Shown in pieces: positions 60,501 through 64,000 of a stretch of 64,000 nt of DNA. This DNA comes from DASZBX01 sp035943635 (GTDB lineage: Bacteria; Actinomycetota; Actinomycetes; Streptomycetales; Catenulisporaceae): assembly GCA_035943635.1 (NCBI GenBank), contig DASZBX010000066.1:1-64000 (forward strand). Direction: 5' to 3'. Each line of letters begins with the position of its first letter. Position 1 is the stretch's first letter. The position numbers and the translations under genes were made by a program. Under the pieces are notes generated by a model. That model was not told the DNA's origin and did not search any database. It worked only from the letters and a program-made list of their open reading frames with translations.

Positions 60501-63500
60501 CGGGTCGACCGTCCCACGCTGACCAACGGCCAGCGACCAGCCGTCCGCGCCGCGCACGAGCGTCAACCGCAGCGCGTCATGCCGGTCCAGCAGTGCGCCG
60601 AGCGCCCGGGTGAGCGCGTCGACGGTCAATCCGGCCGGCGCGCTCACCGCGATGCTCTGGCAGAATCCGTCCACCGGCCCGGTCCGCTCGGCCAGCCGGT
60701 GGACGACCGGCAGCAGGGCGACTTCGCCGATGCCGGCGTCCGGGTCCTCGGCCGCCGCGGCTTCCAAGGCCGGCGTGGTCAGCGGCGCGAGCCGAGCGAT
60801 CGTCTTGGCCTCGAACACATCCCGCGGCGTGAACACGAGCCCTGCGGCTCGTGCCCGGCCGGCCAGCTGGATCGCGACGATGCTGTCGCCGCCGAGGTCG
60901 AAGAAGCTGTCGTCGATACCCACCGACGGCAGGTTCAGGGTCTGCGCGACCAGTTCGCACAGCGTCTGCTCGACCTCGTCGCGGGCGATCCGGCCGGTCA
61001 CGGCGCCGCCGTAGGTCGGCGCGGGCAGGGCGCGGCGGTCGAGCTTGCCGGCCGGGTTCAGCGGCAGGGCGTCCAGAATCACGATGCTGCCGGGCACCAT
61101 GTACTCCGGCACCCGCGCGGCGATGTGCTCGCGCAGGGCGGCCGGGTCCAGTGGCGCGTTTCCGCCCTCGGCCGGCCGGCCGACGGCGTAGCCGACCAGC
61201 TGCTTGACGCCGGGCCGGTCCTCGCGGGCGACCACGGCCGCCTGGGCGACGTCCGGGTGCGCGGTCAGCGCGGCCTCGATTTCGCCCAGTTCGATCCGGA
61301 AACCGCGGATCTTGACCTGGTGGTCGGTGCGGCCCAGGCAGACCAGTTCGCCTTCCGGGGTCCAGCGGGCCAGGTCGCCGGTGCGGTACATCCGCGAGCC
61401 GGCCGGTCCGTGCGGGTCGGCGGTGAACCGGTCCGCGGTCAGGCCGGGGCGGCCGAGGTAGCCGCGGGCCAGGCCGTCGCCGGCCAGGTAGAGCTCGCCG
61501 ACCGCGCCGATCGGCACCGGCCGCAGGCAGGAGTCCAGGACGTACGCCCGGGAATTGGCCACCGGCCGGCCGATCGGCGGCGCGGCCGGGCGCTCGCCCT
61601 CGGAGAACCAGGCCGCGGAGTAGACCGTGGCCTCGGTGGGCCCGTAGATGTTGGCGATCTCACTGCCCGGGACGGCGGCGGCGATCTGGTCCACGGCGCG
61701 CGCGGACAGACCCTCGCCGGCCAGCACGACCGTGCCGGCCTGCGCGCTCACCTCGCCGAGCCCGAGCAGCTCGGCGAAAGCCGAGGGCACGGCGCTGATC
61801 AGGCTGCCGGACCAGCCGCCGGGCAGCTCGGCCAGGGCGAGCAGGTCGCGGACGATGTCGATGCTGCCGCCGGAGGTCAGCGGGCCGAACATCTCGAACA
61901 CCGAGACGTCGAAGTTGAGCGAGGTGGCGGCCAGGACCCGGTCGAACTGACCGGCGTCGAAGGTGGTCCGGGCCCAGCAGGCCAGGTCGACGGCGTTGGC
62001 GTGTGAGCACACCACGCCCTTGGGCCTGCCGGTGGACCCGGAGGTGTAGATCGTGTATGCGGCGTGCCCGGGGAGCAGGGCGGCAGCGCGCTCGGCGTCG
62101 GTCAGGTTCGCGGCGGCCACGGCGTCGCCGGCGAGCGCGGCCTCGGTCTCGGCGCCGTCCAGGACGAGCCACTCGGCGCTCGTGCCGGTCCCGGACGACG
62201 ACGCCAGCCCGGCGGTCTTCCCGGTGCAAAGAACCAGCACCGGCTGCGCGTCTTCGAGCATGAACGCGATCCGGTCGGCCGGATATCCGGGATCGACCGG
62301 GAGGTAGGCCGCGCCGGCCTTGAGCACCGCGAGCAGCGCGACCATCATCTCGGCCGAGCGCGGCACGGCCAGGGCGACGAAGGTCTCCGGCGCCGCACCG
62401 CGGGCCACCAGCAGGCGGGCCAGCCGGTTCGCCCGCGCGTTGAGCTCCGCGTATGTCAGGGTCGTGGCTTCGTGGGTCACCGCCGGGCGGTCCGGCGTGC
62501 GGGTGACCTGCTCCTCGAACAGGTCGGTCAGAGTCCCGCCCGGGACCGGCAGCGCGGGCCCGGCCCACTGCGTCAGTACCTTGTCCCGCTCGGCGCCGGT
62601 CACCGTCTCGATCCGGCCGACCAGGCGGCCGCCGTCCTCGGTGAAGGCGTCCAGCAGTCCGAGCAGCCGGTCCTGGTGCGCGGCGAGGCTTCGCTCGTCG
62701 TAGAGCTCCGGGTTGCCGGCGAACTCGATGTCCAGGGCGCCGCCGCCGACCCGCCCGTCGAGCACGATGGACAGGTCGTCCACCGGTCCCCCGGCCAGGT
62801 TGGCCACGGCGGCCGGGTATCCGGCGAATTCCAGCCGGTGGTCGAGCATCACGATGTTCAGCTGCGGCCCGAACAGCCGCCGCCCGGTGCCCAGCAGGCC
62901 GAGTTCGCGGGAGAGTTCCTCGAACCGGTACCGCTGGTGCCGCAGTGCCTGGTGCAGTTCATGGGCGCTGTCCGCGACCAGTTCGGTGACGGACCGGTCC
63001 GGGCGCATCGCCAGCCGCAGCGGCACCACGTTCGACAGCATCCCGGGCACGTTCATGCACTCGCGGCCGGTGCGCGCGGCCACCGGCAGGCCGAGGACCA
63101 CGTCCTCGCTGCCCGCCGCGGAGCCGATGTACGCGGCGGTCGCGGCGACGATCGCAGCCGGCCAGCCGACCCCGGCCGACCGGGCCAGGGCGCGCAGCCG
63201 GTCGGCGCCGGCCTGCTCCAGCCGGACCGTGCGGCGCACCAGGGCGTGCGGCATCGGCGCGGTACGGCCGGCCAGGCTGGGCGCGTCCGGCAGGTCGGCG
63301 AAACGCTCGCGCCAGTACCCGCGGTCGCGGTCGAACCGGTCCGATTCCCGATACCCGGCAACCGTTGCGATCAAGTCGGCCAGCGGGCCGAAGCCACTGG
63401 GCGGGACCGGCAGTCCGGCGGCGAGCGCGGAGTAGACCTCTGCGACGCGCCGCTCGATCAGGACGACGCTCAGTCCGTCCGCCACCACGTGGTGGTAGCG

Positions 63501-63908
63501 CTGGTACCAGGCGTAGCGCCGGTCCGACAGCCGGATCAGGGCGAACTCGAACAGCCGGTCGCCGGCCGGGTCGACCGGGCGGGTGTACTCCGCGCGCATC
63601 CAGAAGTCCGCGGCGGCGTCCGGGTCGGCCTCGCCGCTCAGGTCGAGCAGCGACAGCTCCCAGTCGACCGTGTCGCGCACCAGCTGGCGCGGCGCGGACT
63701 CGTCGCCGACGATCGCGATCCGCAGCGTGTCGGTGTCCTGCACGGTCCGGCGCAGCGCCCGCTCGAACAGCGCGGCGTTGACCGGTCCGTCGATCCACAC
63801 GCACTCGGCGATGTTGTAGACCGGATTGGCCGGGTCCAGCCGCTGGGCGAACCAGACTCCTGATTGCGCGGGGGTCAGCTCCAGGGCGCCCCCGCGCGCG
63901 CCGGTCAC
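54522..63908 (-). CDS. Two-module NRPS (C-A-T-E-C-A-T-E), first synthetase of the line
   Basis: 3128 residues from GTG 63906-63908, overlapping the preceding stop (GTGA). Domains: C1 (HHVVADG about 139; SGVWFAQRLDPANPVYNIAE resembles EntF-type or starter C domains), A1 (about 622), T1 (Ser1009), E1 (HHLAVDG about 1196), C2 (HHILLDG about 1698, D-Cl type), A2 (about 2180), T2 (Ser2571), E2 (HHLAVDA about 2761; Gly replaced by Ala2767). Pocket codes by eye: A1 DVFSVAIVYK (not assigned), A2 DVWHASLVDK, close to serine codes such as DVWHFSLVDK of EntF. The protein ends with an E domain and a short tail; the next protein starts with a D-Cl C domain, so the two hand over at an E-C split. Predicted: (acyl or upstream unit)-D-X1-D-Ser. 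Confidence 0.95.
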
Positions 63909-64000
63909 CGGGTCACCGCGTTCTTGCCGGCCCGCACCGCGAGCGGCATCAAGGCGGCCAGCAGCAGGATGATCAGCGCGGGTGCCAGCGGCACCGGGTG
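63905..64000 (-). CDS. C-terminal end of a membrane protein (partial)
   Basis: The minus strand gives the last 31 residues: HPVPLAPALIILLLAALMPL then AVRAGKNAVTR, one hydrophobic helix with a basic cytoplasmic tail, the look of the last segment of an ABC-2-type permease or other transporter. Its TGA (63905-63907) overlaps the NRPS start, so it belongs to the operon. The rest lies beyond the window. Confidence 0.6.
   Translation of the reverse strand, partial: HPVPLAPALIILLLAALMPLAVRAGKNAVTR

Overview
The window is high-GC DNA from an actinomycete (Streptomyces/Catenulispora-type; family not resolvable by eye). The evidence is the GC-rich third codon positions, GGAGG-type ribosome binding sites, a SARP/AfsR-type regulator carrying rare TTA leucine codons, DUF6286/AmaP and DUF1023 genes typical of actinomycetes, and many broken transposases and tyrosine recombinases.

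Layout. 1-10.8 kb is a decayed integration zone: the 3' half of a tRNA-Lys gene (candidate att site), an intact ISAzo13-type transposase, a frameshifted integrase, an IS4-type transposase with a frameshift, fragments of other integrases and transposases, and a few ordinary genes (membrane proteins, a DUF1023 hydrolase cut at its N-terminus, an SRPBCC protein). 11-20 kb holds a small secreted protein, a miniature element derived from an ISL3-type IS, and two MMPL transporters; the second forms an operon with an OmpR-type response regulator and its histidine kinase, and both MMPL genes share an upstream DNA motif. 20-29 kb contains integrase and PP2C phosphatase remnants, a 2.1-kb segment bounded by a perfect 23-bp inverted repeat and holding a TPR protein and a 200-bp MITE, a Kup potassium transporter, an envelope-stress-like group (AmaP, DUF6286, sigma-like and partner genes) and two more transposase remnants.

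29-64 kb is the main content: a nonribosomal peptide synthetase cluster running off the right edge. On the + strand are a bldA-type (TTA-containing) SARP-NB-ARC-TPR activator, a transthyretin/HIUase-like protein lacking most catalytic residues, and a HTH regulator. On the - strand a compact, overlapping operon reads: membrane protein (partial), NRPS C-A-T-E-C-A-T-E, NRPS C-A-T-E-C-A-T-C-A-T-C-A-T-TE, MbtH-like protein, NTF2-like protein, a 53-codon ORF, glutamate mutase S-like and E-like subunits, SRPBCC protein and DUF3995 protein.

How they work together (inference): the mutase pair should convert L-glutamate into (2S,3S)-3-methylaspartate, and the six-module assembly line should build a peptide with three D-residues, one being D-Ser, ending at a thioesterase. 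Two adenylation domains are candidates for 3-methylaspartate: A5 has an Asp/Asn-type pocket (DLTKLGTVNK), and A4 has a valine-type pocket in which the usual aliphatic residue is replaced by arginine (DALWRGGVFK), which could recognise 3-methylaspartate as a carboxylated valine analogue. The product could not be matched to a compound I know.
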